Assembly: GCF_963169125.1 (NCBI RefSeq)
Contig: NC_084795.1
Location: 145,985,766 to 146,049,765, forward strand
DNA from: Humulus lupulus
Lineage: Eukaryota > Streptophyta > Magnoliopsida > Rosales > Cannabaceae
Direction: 5' to 3'
Length of the DNA: 64,000 nt
In this document: positions 1 through 9,354 of the stretch, one piece after another
How positions within the stretch are numbered: position 1 is the stretch's first letter
Layout of the letters: each line of letters opens with the position of its first letter
The notes under the pieces: model-generated
Seen by the model: the letters and a program-made list of their open reading frames with translations, nothing else
Told to the model about the DNA's origin: nothing
The model's database searches: none
Position numbers and translations under genes: made by a program

Positions 1-127
1 CTGTTTGGATAGTGTTTTGGTCAATGGTAGTTTCAGAAGTATTGTCTGACATGGTGATAACTGGCAGCTAGGTTTAGGGCTAAGGATTGAATGATCTAGA
101 GGAAAAGGGAACCTGATTCTGATACCA
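1..127 (-). mobile_element. Copia 5' leader and start of gag (runs off window)
   Basis: On the minus strand a near-match to the initiator-Met primer binding site (plus-strand complement at 118-127, one base off the usual motif) borders an LTR-like sequence. A start codon at 52-50 then opens a frame beginning MSDNTSETT that leaves the window at base 1. PBS, short leader and ATG in this order are typical of the 5' end of a plant Ty1/Copia element. The rest of gag lies outside the window, so intactness cannot be judged. Confidence 0.5.
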
Positions 128-340
128 TGAAGAACTATAGTAATCAAAGTTGTATGATTCTCATCTATATTAAAAAAATAATCGATACAACTGTGGCTTT
201 ATAACATTTATAAAGAGAACAAAAATAGAAAGAACAATATGATTTTAATGTAGAAAAATCAGCCTATATTTACAAGGTATATTTTATATTTACACTAAAA
301 TATATACTACCAAAAATAAAAGATTATACGATAAAATCTG
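128..340 (-). repeat. Probable Copia LTR (right edge uncertain)
   Basis: AT-rich sequence starting TGAAGAACTATAG, directly next to the degenerate primer binding site at 118-127, so its left edge is an LTR edge. The right edge is not defined: no clear CA terminus, and the sequence grades into Copia pol remnants at about 341. It does not resemble the LTRs at 445-620 or 4491-4625, so it belongs to another Copia family. Confidence 0.4.
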
Positions 341-444
341 GAGAGATTTAAGCATAATTGATATTTGACCAAATCTTAAGATTTGGCAACTAATTCGAAA
401 ATCTTCAACAACGCAATATTATATACACAACCTCCAAGTGTTCT
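341..444 (-). pseudogene. Copia RNase H tail, broken (outer element)
   Basis: Read on the minus strand from 444, the sequence continues the pol reading that stops at 2590 on the far side of the nested element. It shows residues like EHLEVVYIILRC, then a shifted frame with FELVAKS, as near the C-terminus of Copia pol. Most of RNase H between these two pieces is missing, so this is a deleted remnant. GTTCT at 440-444 is one half of the imperfect target-site duplication of the nested element. Confidence 0.45.
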
Positions 445-620
445 TGTAGGTTTTTTGGGATTAATTCTTCTAATATAATTTTATTGAAGAATAGAAAGGC
501 CAATATATAGGCAGATTACAATGTACAAGATAGCTAAAAATGAAAGAAATAAATATTACAACCTATGCTTAGCTATACAACACACCCTAGGTATTTACAC
601 ATGCTATCGCTATTTCTAAA
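445..620 (-). repeat. Copia 3' LTR of nested element
   Basis: It starts TGTAGGTTTTTTGGG on the plus strand and matches 1829-1980 almost base for base apart from a small insertion near 500-517. The terminal TG of one end has decayed (TTT/TAT in the two copies). Confidence 0.7.
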
Positions 621-628
621 CCCCCCTC
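621..628 (-). promoter_or_regulatory. Polypurine tract of nested Copia
   Basis: On the minus strand the stretch GCTTGAGGGGGG lies just before the 3' LTR and just after the end of pol, the normal place of the second-strand primer site. Confidence 0.6.
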
Positions 629-639
629 AAGCTGAGTTG

Positions 640-1356
640 TATATGTTATACAAACCCAGCTTGGAATTAAATTCATCAAAGCTCGTTCTTGGTAGGGCCT
701 TTGTTAGGATGTCGACAATCTATTTCTTTGTGGGAGTGTAGTTGAGCTCAATGATGTTTGAATTTACTTTCTAAAAAATGAAGTGTCGATCTATTTCAAC
801 GTGTTTAGTTCTATTATGGTAAGCCGGATTCTTAGCAATGTTGATTGCAGCTTGACTATCATGACACATCTTAAATGACTCAGGAGAGTCAATTCTCAAC
901 TCATTCATCAGCCTTTTGAGCCACATTTCTTCACATATACCAAGGCCAAAGCACGATATTCTGACTCTGCATTACTCCTTGAGACATTAGACTGCTTTTT
1001 GTTGAGTGACTAAATTACCCCATACATAGGTGCAATAACCACAGGTTGATCGTCTGTCGGTCAGCTCTCCAGCCCAACTAGAATCTGTGTAGACTTCTAA
1101 GTCTCAATTGTTGTATTTTCTGAAGTGCAAACCGAGACCTAATGTCATTGTCAAATATCTTAGAATACGACGAACTGCTTCCAAGTGCTCCTCGAAAGGA
1201 TTGTGCATATGTTGGCTTAACAAAACTTTGTTCCTTTGAGATGTGGTTGACTTTGTGATAGTTTGTTGGTAGAGGACTCCCATGAAGTTGAAACAAATTT
1301 ATGAGATTGATTGGCTGAGTTTGAACAGCCATGGAATTTGGAGATTGGATTTTCAT
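640..1356 (-). pseudogene. Copia pol C-terminus (RT end and RNase H), broken
   Basis: Read leftwards from about 1256, fragments in more than one frame match the end of Copia reverse transcriptase and RNase H. The order is a MHNPFEEHLEAV-like stretch, RILRYL, DLEVYTDSSWAGE with the first RNase H aspartate, NAESEYRALA with the glutamate, DSQAAINIAKNP with the next aspartate, and NRTKHVEIDRHFI. A piece like DILTKALPR closes it before the polypurine tract. In-frame stops (after the MKKCGSKG-like stretch and near 760) and frame changes break the reading. Gag, protease, integrase and most of RT are absent. An open frame at 1078-1356 is one frame of this remnant, not a separate gene. Confidence 0.7.
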
Positions 1357-1816
1357 GATGAATGGGCAACAGAGAAGGGTGTATGAATGGGCAGCGAAAA
1401 AAAAGATGTTTATGAACTCAAGATAGATGGAAAAAACTTAGCACAAAAATGCAACTCTTCTGATGAAATGGTGGGAGAACCCGAGATGAAGAGTCACAAC
1501 CGAGCAGGAAGTGTCGAGGAGGAAGATGCTGGAGAAAGGTGGCCGGCGGTGCTGTCACGCGCCTACAAGCGTGCACGCGTGGGAGAAGACGTCAGGGAGT
1601 GTGGCGGCGCGTGTGACTCACACGCCACTCTTCTGGACCTCGACCTTTGGGGTTTTGCCGATCGGAGGTGGGGCAAGCTTTCTGGGCAGGAGGTGAGATT
1701 AGAAGACAACTCTAAAAATGATTTCTAAGTTTGAGCATAATAAAACTAAACCCTATTTTTTTTTAAGAAATGGCAGACAAAAAATGAGGAAGATTTCCCA
1801 ATTTTGGACTACAAGT
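1357..1816 (-). other. Copia leader/gag-side remnant, no readable gene
   Basis: This stretch lies between the pol remnant and the primer binding site. A GC-rich patch at 1540-1640 resembles part of 4170-4260 in the outer Copia (both contain a CGCCGCCACA-like core and a CTTCTCCCACGC-like core on the minus strand), so it is element-derived leader or gag DNA. Plus-strand frames here (1387-1728) are chance readings. Confidence 0.4.
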
Positions 1817-1828
1817 GCTCTGATACCA
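1817..1828 (-). promoter_or_regulatory. Primer binding site (initiator Met tRNA type)
   Basis: On the minus strand this is TGGTATCAGAGC, the standard plant Copia site complementary to the 3' end of initiator methionine tRNA. It directly abuts the LTR that begins at 1829. Confidence 0.85.
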
Positions 1829-1980
1829 TGTAAGTTTTTTGGGATTAGTTCTTCTAATCTAATTTTATTGAAGAATATATGCAGATTACAATGTACAAGA
1901 TAGCTAAAAATGAAAGAAATAAATATTACAACCCATGCTTAGCTATACATCACACCTTAGGTATTTACACATGCTATCAC
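1829..1980 (-). repeat. Copia 5' LTR of nested element, split
   Basis: Matches 445-620. It is interrupted after 1980 by the solo LTR at 1981-2574 and resumes at 2580-2589 after the duplicated ATCAC. Confidence 0.7.
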
Positions 1981-2574
1981 TGTTATCCAAAAAATTAGCA
2001 TTGATGACGTGGCAAGTGATCCCTAGACACGTGGCTGACACCTGAAAGAGCTCTGCTAGGGTATCGACCAGAGGATGCACTAGAAGCAGTAAGCCGCCCG
2101 GTCTTACCTGCGACCAGCCTGGTCGATGGTTCCGTATACAAAGTAATATTACTGTGAAGATCTTTGTAAATCCCGAATTTAACTCACTCAATCTCCGGAA
2201 TATCCGATGATTCAGGGGAGAGTATCTGTAACAATCTTTTGTAATCCCCCTTGAGCCTATAAATAGCAAAAGATAGCTCAAGGAAGGGACTTTTGGCTTT
2301 TGAATTATTTGAGATTAGAGTAATTCTCCTTGGAATATTGTATTGTTCTTCAGAGGCTAGTGAAACTCATTGAGCCCTTGTTCTTTGATCACTCCTTTGA
2401 TTCCTATATCAATAATAGTCTAAGTGGACGTAGGTTATTACCAGATCCTGGGGCTGAACCACTATAAAAATATCGTGTTCTTATTACTTTTTCGTCATTA
2501 CGTTATTATCAACACATTCATTCATATCAAGCATATTCTGACTCCGTATCAGTTGACCAAACTCTGGGTCAACA
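1981..2574 (+). mobile_element. Solo LTR, Tat-type Gypsy family, TSD ATCAC
   Basis: A 594-bp sequence begins TGTTATCC and ends GGGTCAACA, flanked by perfect ATCAC copies (1976-1980 and 2575-2579). It is closely similar to the 606-bp solo LTR at 15998-16603, and its last third resembles the LTR at 8611-9327 (shared motif GTGGACGTAGGT and a GGTCAACA terminus). A TATAAATA box lies at 2258-2265. No internal domain is attached, so it arose by LTR-LTR recombination after insertion. Confidence 0.85.
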
Positions 2575-2589
2575 ATCACTATTTCTATA

Positions 2590-4478
2590 GTCCTTTAAAA
2601 GATTGTGCATGTATTGACTAACCAAGCTCACGTCAAATGCAATATCAAGTCTTGTGTGAGATAAGTAGATCAATTTTCTCACTAATTGCTGGTACATTCC
2701 ATTGTCAAATGCCTTATCTTTTATTGCTTGTTTATATTTGCCTTTTGGTTTAACTGGGGTTGCCAAAGGTTTACAGCCACTCATTCCTGTTTGCTTGAGT
2801 AAATCTAAGACATTTCTTTTGAGATAGAACAATTTCTTGCTTTGTTCTTGCAACCTCCATTACTAGGTAATTGACCAAGTCCGAACTACCATTGTCATCT
2901 AAAGCATTCATCTCCTCTATCATTGCATTATGTTAACCAAGATGAGATATGACTTCACGAACAATTTTAGGAATAGAGATAGAATCAAGGGAAGCAATAA
3001 AAGAACAAGAGGAAGACGACAAGCCGTTATAAGAAACAAAAGAAGAAATAGGATAAGCACACTGTGTTTACCTTTGCGTAACACAATCATGAGATCATCG
3101 CTCGAGACTGGATCTGATGACAAAGGAGCGGGTGCAGTATATGAATCAAGAGATTGACGCTTGGAATAGACTTGAACAGTAGGAGGCTTAACGAGAGCTG
3201 ATTCCTAGACGGGTGCAGAGGATGTGATAGAATAGACTAACAAATCATCATTCTCCCCTTGACGAGTGGGAATAGTTGAAGACAGAAAATAAAATGTGTC
3301 TTCCATGAATGTAACATTAATTGAGACAAGATATTTGTTAAGACTAAGACAATAACACCTATAACCTTTATGAAGATGAAAATAACCAAGGAAGATACAC
3401 TTCAAAGATTTGAGATCTAATTTAGTGACATGCAGATGAACATCCCCAAAAAAACAAGTGCTACCAAATATCTTAGGGCCAACGGGAACGACTTATTGGA
3501 AAAAGGATTTTGTAAGGGGTCTCACCATGAAGAATAGATGATGGCATGCGGTTAATGAGAAAACATGCTGTAGCAACTGCATCGGCCCAAAAAGGTTTAG
3601 GAACATGCATTTGAAATAAAAAGGCTCATGCAGTCTCAAGAAGATGCCTGTTTTTATGTTTCGCCACACCATTTTGGGATGGAGTATCAACATAAGAGGT
3701 TTCATGAAGCATGCCATTCTAACCAATAAAAGATTGAAATAAAGCGAAGGTATACTCTTTGGCGCTATCACTTCAGAAAGTACGGATGAAAACATTAAAT
3801 TGAGCTTTAATCTCAGCACAAAACACACAAAACAGAGAAAATAACTCATAATGACTTTTCATTAAATATAACTAAGTTACATGAGAATAATCATCCACAA
3901 AAGTAAAAAAAAAACCTAAATCCAAGTTTAGGCATCATAGGCACCACATTCGTTACAATAGAAGGCTTATTCTCAGCCATACGACCTTGAAATGCAGAAA
4001 AATAGTGGAAGACATAATAGAGAATACAAAGCAAAATAAATAACACACAAAAGCCAAACTTTGCCCCAAAAGAAGTCAAATAAGAGAAAAAGTCGAATGA
4101 AGATTCAAACAAATAAGACACAGACAAGCCCACTTAGCTCTGAGAAAGTAAACGAATGAAACCAGAGTCAACTTCCGGCAGGGATGCGCTTGTAGGCGCC
4201 GGTGCGTGGGAGAAGTTGCAGCCAATTGTGGCGGCGCATGAGCCATGTGAGACTCATACACTTGGATTCCGGTGACCAAACTTCAGGATGAGCAGGCCAA
4301 CGACTAGGCATAATGATAGGTGGTGAGAACAAAATATCCCTCTAAATAGGGTTGCTGAAAGGAACCCTAAAGCATTGAAACCCTAATTTGTGTGTTTATG
4401 TGAAAGACCCAAAACAAAACCCTAATCTTGGAACAAAACCCTAATCTTGGAACAAAACCCTAATTTCGAAACCCTAAT
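2590..4478 (-). pseudogene. Outer Copia pol: integrase to RT, decayed
   Basis: Minus-strand pol remnants read right to left. Integrase C-terminal pieces at about 3850-3480 include [23 protein letters not shown] and LINRMPS-like stretches. The post-integrase segment at about 3405-3205 has KCIFLGY, KGYRCYC and YLVS-VTF. A spacer with DDLMIVLRKGK follows near 3060. The reverse transcriptase thumb side at 2853-2595 has TGMSGCKPLATPV, LVRKLIYLSHTR and SQYMHN. Several frames and stops are needed. The RT is cut at 2590 by the nested element and resumes at 444. The catalytic RT core and protease are not recognisable. The 4080-4480 end is leader/gag DNA without a clear gene. Confidence 0.7.
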
Positions 4479-4490
4479 GCTCTGATACCA
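4479..4490 (-). promoter_or_regulatory. Primer binding site of outer Copia
   Basis: Minus strand reads TGGTATCAGAGC directly after the LTR edge at 4491. It matches the site at 1817-1828. Confidence 0.8.
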
Positions 4491-4625
4491 TGTTTTTGAG
4501 GTGAAAAATATGTACTCTCTTAATTTTCAGAATAACACAACTAAAAATCTATCTTAAGAAACTATACAATCAGGAAACTACAATTAAATTAATTGACAGC
4601 TAAATATATCTAATATACACCTAAC
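4491..4625 (-). repeat. Short Copia LTR with PBS and PPT on opposite sides
   Basis: A 135-bp sequence runs TGTTTTTGAGG to CCTAACA on the plus strand, which is TGTTAGG to AAAACA on the minus strand. Its left neighbour is a primer binding site. On its right, minus-strand GTAGGGGAGAAGTA looks like a polypurine tract preceded by Copia pol debris. A 5' LTR has the first and a 3' LTR the second, so this LTR may be shared by two elements in tandem. Confidence 0.55.
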
Positions 4626-5350
4626 AATACTTCTCCCCTACTTGAAGATACACAAATAATTGACATTTGGCTAGTAGGTCTTTCCATTGGCTTATTATGA
4701 CAAGACTTTCACTGAGGTGAGTGAAATATTTAAAATATTGTTAGGTAATGGAGATAGCTCCATAAAATTGTCTTGCACATCCCTGATCTCCCCTGAAGAC
4801 ATTTTTGGGGAAAATAAGATTTAATTTTTAAGAAAGAAACATCCATTATAACAAACATTCTTTTAGAGGTAGGATTATAATACTTGTATCATTTCTATGT
4901 GGAGGCACAATCAAGAAAAACAAAGTTCTTAGCCCTCGGTTAAAGTTTGGAAAGGCTAGGAGTATAAACAAAAAGAGTACATCCAAAAGCTTTCAATGTA
5001 AATCTAAAAATTTCTTGTTATTGGAAAAAGATTTTTTAAGCATTTTGAAGGTGTACTATGTAAAACTCAAGTAGGCATCCTATTTATTAAATATGATGTT
5101 ATTAAAACAACATCTCTCCGAAGATACGTTGGAACATTCATAGAAAGCACCACAGCATGAGCTACTTCAAGTAAGAGTTTATTTTTTGTTTCGGGGTGAC
5201 GACACATGTACATTGATGATGATTACGTTTTTTGTTAAAAAAATTTCTTGAAATACAGGACCAAAAATTAAAAAAAAAACCTAAGTATAATTGTATTTTT
5301 TTCTCCTTGAGATCAGGACCATTAAGCTTCATGCTAGAGCAAACCACATG
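4626..5350 (-). pseudogene. Second Copia integrase fragment, decayed
   Basis: Minus-strand pieces in several frames match the end of Copia integrase and the segment after it: EVAHAVVLSMNVPTYLRRD, LINRMPT, LFPIT, then TSKRMFVIMDVSFLKN near 4830. RT and RNase H are missing. The sequence passes directly to the polypurine-like tract at 4626-4645, implying a large internal deletion. It is not a repeat of 3480-3850 at the DNA level but belongs to the same superfamily. Stops are frequent. Confidence 0.6.
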
Positions 5351-5955
5351 AAATCATGACCAAATGTTTTTGTTGAGAATTCACAATTGAAAAAAGAAAA
5401 AAAAACTATTAGTTTGAAGGAGTGAACAAACTATGCTTACAATAGTACACTATACATAGTGAAGAAAGAAGAACGGTTAGAAAAAATAGTTGTAAGAAAT
5501 AATTGTTGTAGAAAAAGAGTTGTGAAAAAAAAGAGTCATTGAGAGAAAATAGGAGTTGTAAAAACGAGGAAAGTTAGAAAAACGGTTGGAAAATAATATT
5601 AAAATATCTTAAAGTAAAATGTGGTTAAAAAAAATAATATAAGTTTTTAAAAAAAAAAAAAATAGGGAGCTCTCTAATTCTAATTTGGAGGGGGCTCCCT
5701 AAAATAGCTAAGGAAACCTTGTATATTTTAGATAAATATCATGGTGTGTGGCTGAGTAAATCCTAGTTGGATGATTGATTTATACCTTTATTTTATTTTT
5801 CACGTGGCAGGCAAGAAATTAATACTTAAATGTGTTTAACATGGTTTTTTATTTGTCTACCATATCTGAATTACATTGTAAAAATACTTGGATCCATGCA
5901 AAAGCTATACATCAACTCTTTATTTATTTATTGTTGCTTTTTTCTCTTGGTGCAG
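5351..5955. other. AT-rich spacer, no gene; small hairpin
   Basis: Purine-rich, low-complexity DNA with repeated GTTGTAAGAAA-like phrases. An inverted pair GGGAGC (5665-5670) and GCTCCC (5694-5699) could form a short hairpin and might be the end of a degraded MITE; no partner end was found. The last part acts as the intron before the transporter exon at 5956 (acceptor TCTTGGTGCAG). Confidence 0.4.
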
Positions 5956-6297
5956 GTTTTGCTTGCCCATTCGTTCCATTCGTACCTGCAACTTGCATTT
6001 TTATAAACACATATTTACTAATCGATCTCGGGTAAAATGCCAAAATTCATTATCTTCCATAGACTTGAAACAAAAGATGAATTCATTGATAAACCATTGT
6101 GTGGTGTTTATAACTAAAATTTCATTTTCATATTTCTCAGAGCCACAACTTGGATCCGAGTTTCAGTATGGCTGATTATAGGAGCACTGGTGTATGCATT
6201 TTATGGCTGGAAGCATAGCTCACTATCGGATGCAGTTTACATTCCAACGACTTATGCTAACGAGATATATCTTCGTTCATCAGGTTCTTTGGCATAA
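5956..6297 (+). pseudogene. CAT-like: Cationic amino acid transporter, last two exons only
   Basis: Two exons with good plant splice signals are present: 5956-6031 (acceptor TGCAG before, donor GGTAAAA after) and 6141-6297 (acceptor TTTCTCAG), separated by a 109-bp intron and joined in frame. They give a GFACPFVPFVPATCIFINTY-like helix, then TWIRVSVWLIIGALVYAFYG, HSSLSDAVY and a SSGSLA end before TAA. This fits the final membrane helices and the tail of plant CAT2/CAT4-type proteins, which move basic amino acids across the tonoplast or plasma membrane. Only about 76 of roughly 640 residues are here. No upstream exon is visible in 5350-5955 or further left, where Copia debris begins, so the gene is truncated. 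The two exons themselves carry no stop, so loss is recent or the fragment was moved here. Confidence 0.8.
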
Positions 6298-6450
6298 TCT
6301 TTTTTGTACAGATCCTACACCAATGAAAATAAATCACTTGCTTACTACTTGCTACTTACAATATAAGCATAATTTCCCAAAGAGATGTCTGGATTTGTGG
6401 TCCTTAATATAAAATATTTATTCTTATTTTTTTAAGCAACATTTGTACTT
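6298..6450 (+). other. Transporter 3' flank
   Basis: AT-rich DNA after the CAT stop codon, probably its 3' UTR. The junction with Tat-element DNA lies somewhere around 6440-6470. No duplication can be identified. Confidence 0.35.
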
Positions 6451-6560
6451 GTTTCAAGGAAGAGGTTTTTCCCACTATCCTAAAGTATAGTAAAAGAAAT
6501 AAAACTTAGCACTAGTTTCAAGGAGGAATGTGAAAGAGAAGAACTACGGATTATCATTAC

Positions 6561-7664
6561 CTCCTCGTTGGAAGGCCAAGTTATCTACAACCAGGTCAGT
6601 CATCAGAAAGTATTTTTTGAAATAACCACCCACGTTGCTCCTAAACGTGGGCTCTGTTAGGAACACCTTGGTCATGTCCTTTTGGCAGAAATAGAAGAAT
6701 CTCGTGCCCTGTTGGCCTGGGTTCGACTTCAAGTTAAAGAGGTAATGAACCTCGTGAGTAGTAGGAGCATCCCACCCTTGGATTCGATAAAAGATATATA
6801 ATGCTGAAAGCATTAGATATCCATTTGGTGTTATTTGCAATGGGACAATGTCAAAGTAGTTAGCAATGCCCCTAAAGTAGTCATGGAGGGGGGGGGGGGG
6901 GGGGGGGGAGTACTGCCTGCTTGAATATAATAACGCGACCAGGCGTTAAATGCGCCATCAGGGAGGTTAGCGCACTGGTCGGCCTGGGAAATAACCATGT
7001 TTATCCCCCTGATTCCATACTTCTTGGGGTACTCCTCAAGAGAGCTGCTCGTGAGGGTACTGGCAAGAACAATCTATCGGGGCGTTTTCTTCCTCTTACG
7101 AGGCCCCTGCCTGGCATAGAGCCTTAGGGTGTCAGTCACCTGCTCTGGTTCTTGCGGCGGCTGTTGTTGCTGTTGTTGCTGTTGTTCTGGACGCCGCCTT
7201 TATTGTTGTTGCGGAGGTTGTTGTTGTCGTTGTGGTTGCTGCTCATTGGTCGCATGCCTTATGACCTGAGGATCCATACTCGATCATTATCTGGTTTGTT
7301 TAATCCTAGCCATATCTGGGGAGCAGAAAACAACAATTACAACCTCTCCAACAAATGTAGACCTGCTCGTTGTCCTCCTTCTGGTTGGAATTCCGACCGG
7401 GAGTAGATCAACATAGTTAGGGTAGATAACAAAAGTCCAATCAGTATGAAGGAATTTCCTTATTCCTTGCTTTAATTCCTCAATTATTCGGCAATATTCC
7501 TGATTAGGAACAAAATGAGAATGCTCACCAGATTCATCAATAGGTTCTGAAATATTACGACTGAGATCAATGTTTGGTCGGGTTTGTTCCGCATCATCGA
7601 CCAACATTTGTAGCAAATCCGGGACAATTGAATAATCATTTCCCTAGTGATTGCGTGCGTACAT
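6561..7664 (-). pseudogene. Antisense ORF of truncated Tat (PF04195-like), broken
   Basis: Reads on the strand opposite to the LTR. A leader intron has its donor GTAAGT at 8130 and its acceptor just before ATG 7664. A first exon 7664-7363 follows, then a 72-bp intron (7291-7362), a second exon 7290-6561 and a donor GTAATG. Exon 2 starts near MDPQVIRH, has a glutamine-rich tract, then the domain shared by all copies in this window (ITPNGYLMLSALYIFY, THEVHYLFNLKS, FFYFCQ). The family is known as a putative gypsy-type transposon domain; its function is not established. Lesions: a stop at codon 7, a stop after the glutamine tract, a stop near 7066, and a 21-base C run at 6908-6888. The 3' exons are lost at the truncation. 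Confidence 0.65.
6888..6908. repeat. 21-bp homopolymeric G tract
   Basis: An uninterrupted G run on the plus strand lies inside the antisense coding exon. Such a tract is prone to slippage and may also be mis-sized by sequencing. In the coding strand it would be a proline run or a frameshift. Confidence 0.9.
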
Positions 7665-8597
7665 CTGATAACAAATAAATGGGAAGTGAGTTATTCGACC
7701 AGTTTATGTGTGTGCCTAATAAATGTGAGCTGCTTGAGAAACATGATCCTACACTCAAGTAGAAGTTAGGTTGGATCCAAAAGGCAGTTAAATTTTTTTT
7801 TTGCAAAAACTTTTCACTTACCTTTTGGAGAAAAAATTCCCACTATTTTTTCCAGAAAATAAAAAGCACTTTCTCCTCGATTTTTTCAGAATATTCTCGA
7901 TGTATCAACACGATCAAGTATATCCCGAAGCCTAAACCATTTTCTTACTTCCCAAACAGATACTTTCCCAGAAAATCAACGATTTTTGCAAGGAAAAATG
8001 AATTTTCTTTTCTACAGTTTGCTCAAGAACACAGAAAATCCATAAATTCAAAATCCTCAAGAAAGCAGTTAAATCAAAGCATGAAGTTACAAAAGTAAAG
8101 CAAATGCGATCGCAATATCAAGAAACTTACTGTATTGAAGATTGAGAAAATGCTCTTGAGTAAAAATCGAATTTGGAGTTTGGAGAGTGAAGAACAAGGC
8201 TTCAGTTTGAGAGGATTTTAGAGAAAGGAGGCTTAAGAGTTTTCTGAAAGCATAAAGAATGAAAAGGGAAAGGCAGGGTTATTTATAGGCCATGGTTCGC
8301 ATGCGAGTAGTTGGCATCATAGAGAAACTTTTCATCATTAGTTTCTAGTTGATATGACGTCAGACGCGTGGGAAAGTGAAAAGTTACATCCTTTTTTCAA
8401 AAAGTTCCATCATTGCTGCCTCGAAACGTGGTGTCAGATTGCTTTGGGAGCCCAAAAGTCGTCAATCACCATACCTAGGAAGTGTGATCATGACCTATAA
8501 AGGTGATGCTACAAATTTTAAATGTGTCAGAATGTGAAGAAGCGCCAACCTGGTCGAAGAATGCAAGTTTATCTAGTACTGGTCACAACAAGATAAA
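7665..8597 (-). promoter_or_regulatory. Antisense promoter and leader of truncated Tat
   Basis: No ORF. Minus-strand TATAAATA lies at 8287-8280. About 110-150 bases downstream the leader shows a GTAAGT donor (intron start 8130) that pairs with an acceptor at 7665-7667. This mirrors the antisense promoters at 29030-29021, 39468-39475 (element inverted), 49250-49243 and 61799-61792. Confidence 0.5.
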
Positions 8598-8599
8598 TT

Positions 8600-8610
8600 T
8601 GGGGGGCAAA
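8600..8610 (+). promoter_or_regulatory. Polypurine tract
   Basis: TGGGGGGCAAA lies immediately before the LTR start, the same as the tract before 29294. Confidence 0.75.
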
Positions 8611-9327
8611 TGTTTAACCCAATTTTGGACTTAGTGACGAGACATTTGAAGAAGACACATGACAATAAAACGACATCAAACGTTGAGAGTTGGTCGAAAT
8701 GAGATAGCTGCTCGAGGAAGCCATACCAGCACAAGGAGTCATAATTTGCTTGGTCCAAGTGTCCTGCTTGAGAAGGAGCTAGTAAGCATTATCCATTGAA
8801 GCTGCTCAGAAACAGACCCTGCTTGATATGCAAAGACAATTTCACCAAAGGATCCGGATTTCGCGAGATATTGTGAAATATCCCAAGATATTTTTGTAAC
8901 TGATATTTGAATGTATTTTTCTCGTATTATTTGAATTTATAATCAGTTGTAACAATCACACACTACTTGTGTAGGATCGATATTAATTTGTATGGGCCAT
9001 TAGCCCAATAAGAGACTATAAATAGAGGTCTCTCTCAGTCATTATCAAAAAGTTCAATCAGAGGCTGAATTTGTGCGCACTTTACATACAAAACCATACT
9101 GAATTGTATTCTCTCTCAGGCTTAAGAAACTCAGCTGAACCTTGTTTCTTCTTAATCTTTAGTCTGAGACTTTCTTGATTAATAAAAGTGCAAGTGGACG
9201 TAGGTCATTACCAACTCTTGGGGCCGAATTGCTATAAATTCTGTGTAGTTTAATTTATTTCAGTTCTTTAAATTTATTTATATCGTTCTTACTGACTCAG
9301 TGTCATTGACCAAAACGCTGGTCAACA
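8611..9327 (+). repeat. 3' LTR of truncated Tat element
   Basis: 717 bp, starts TGTTTAACCC and ends GGTCAACA, with a TATAAATA box at 9017-9024. Its 3' third shares motifs with the solo LTRs at 1981 and 15998 (GTGGACGTAGGT, a GTGTCATTGACC-like end), so these are subfamilies of one lineage. Confidence 0.75.
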
Positions 9328-9354
9328 CATGATATTTATTTTGGTGGAGCTACT

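Larger units (their letters stand above)
445..2589 (-). mobile_element. Internally deleted Ty1/Copia element, nested
   Basis: Two LTRs of about 162-176 bp flank only about 1.2 kb of internal DNA. The 5' LTR (minus orientation) is at 1829-1980 plus 2580-2589, the 3' LTR at 445-620. A primer binding site complement (GCTCTGATACCA) abuts the 5' LTR, and a polypurine tract abuts the 3' LTR. Flanks GTTCT (440-444) and GTCCT (2590-2594) differ by one base and look like an aged 5-bp duplication. The element sits inside the reverse transcriptase of an older Copia and was itself hit by the solo LTR at 1981-2574. Only the C-terminal part of pol remains, so it could not move on its own. Confidence 0.75.
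6450..9327 (+). mobile_element. Truncated Tat-lineage Gypsy element (3' part)
   Basis: Contains, left to right, an antisense ORF (minus), its minus-strand TATA promoter, a polypurine tract and a 3' LTR. The 5' LTR, gag and pol are missing. The organisation equals the right end of the complete element at 17513-30035. No target-site duplication can be shown because the left end is lost. Confidence 0.7.

Noticed and set aside
1387..1728. Plus-strand 113-codon frame
   Set aside because: Lies in the leader/gag side of a minus-strand Copia; similar DNA in the outer Copia does not keep the frame.
7287..7312. Peptide MARIKQTR on the minus strand, resembling the start of histone H3
   Set aside because: Only eight residues, ending in a stop, and lying in the predicted intron of the antisense ORF. 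Chance resemblance.
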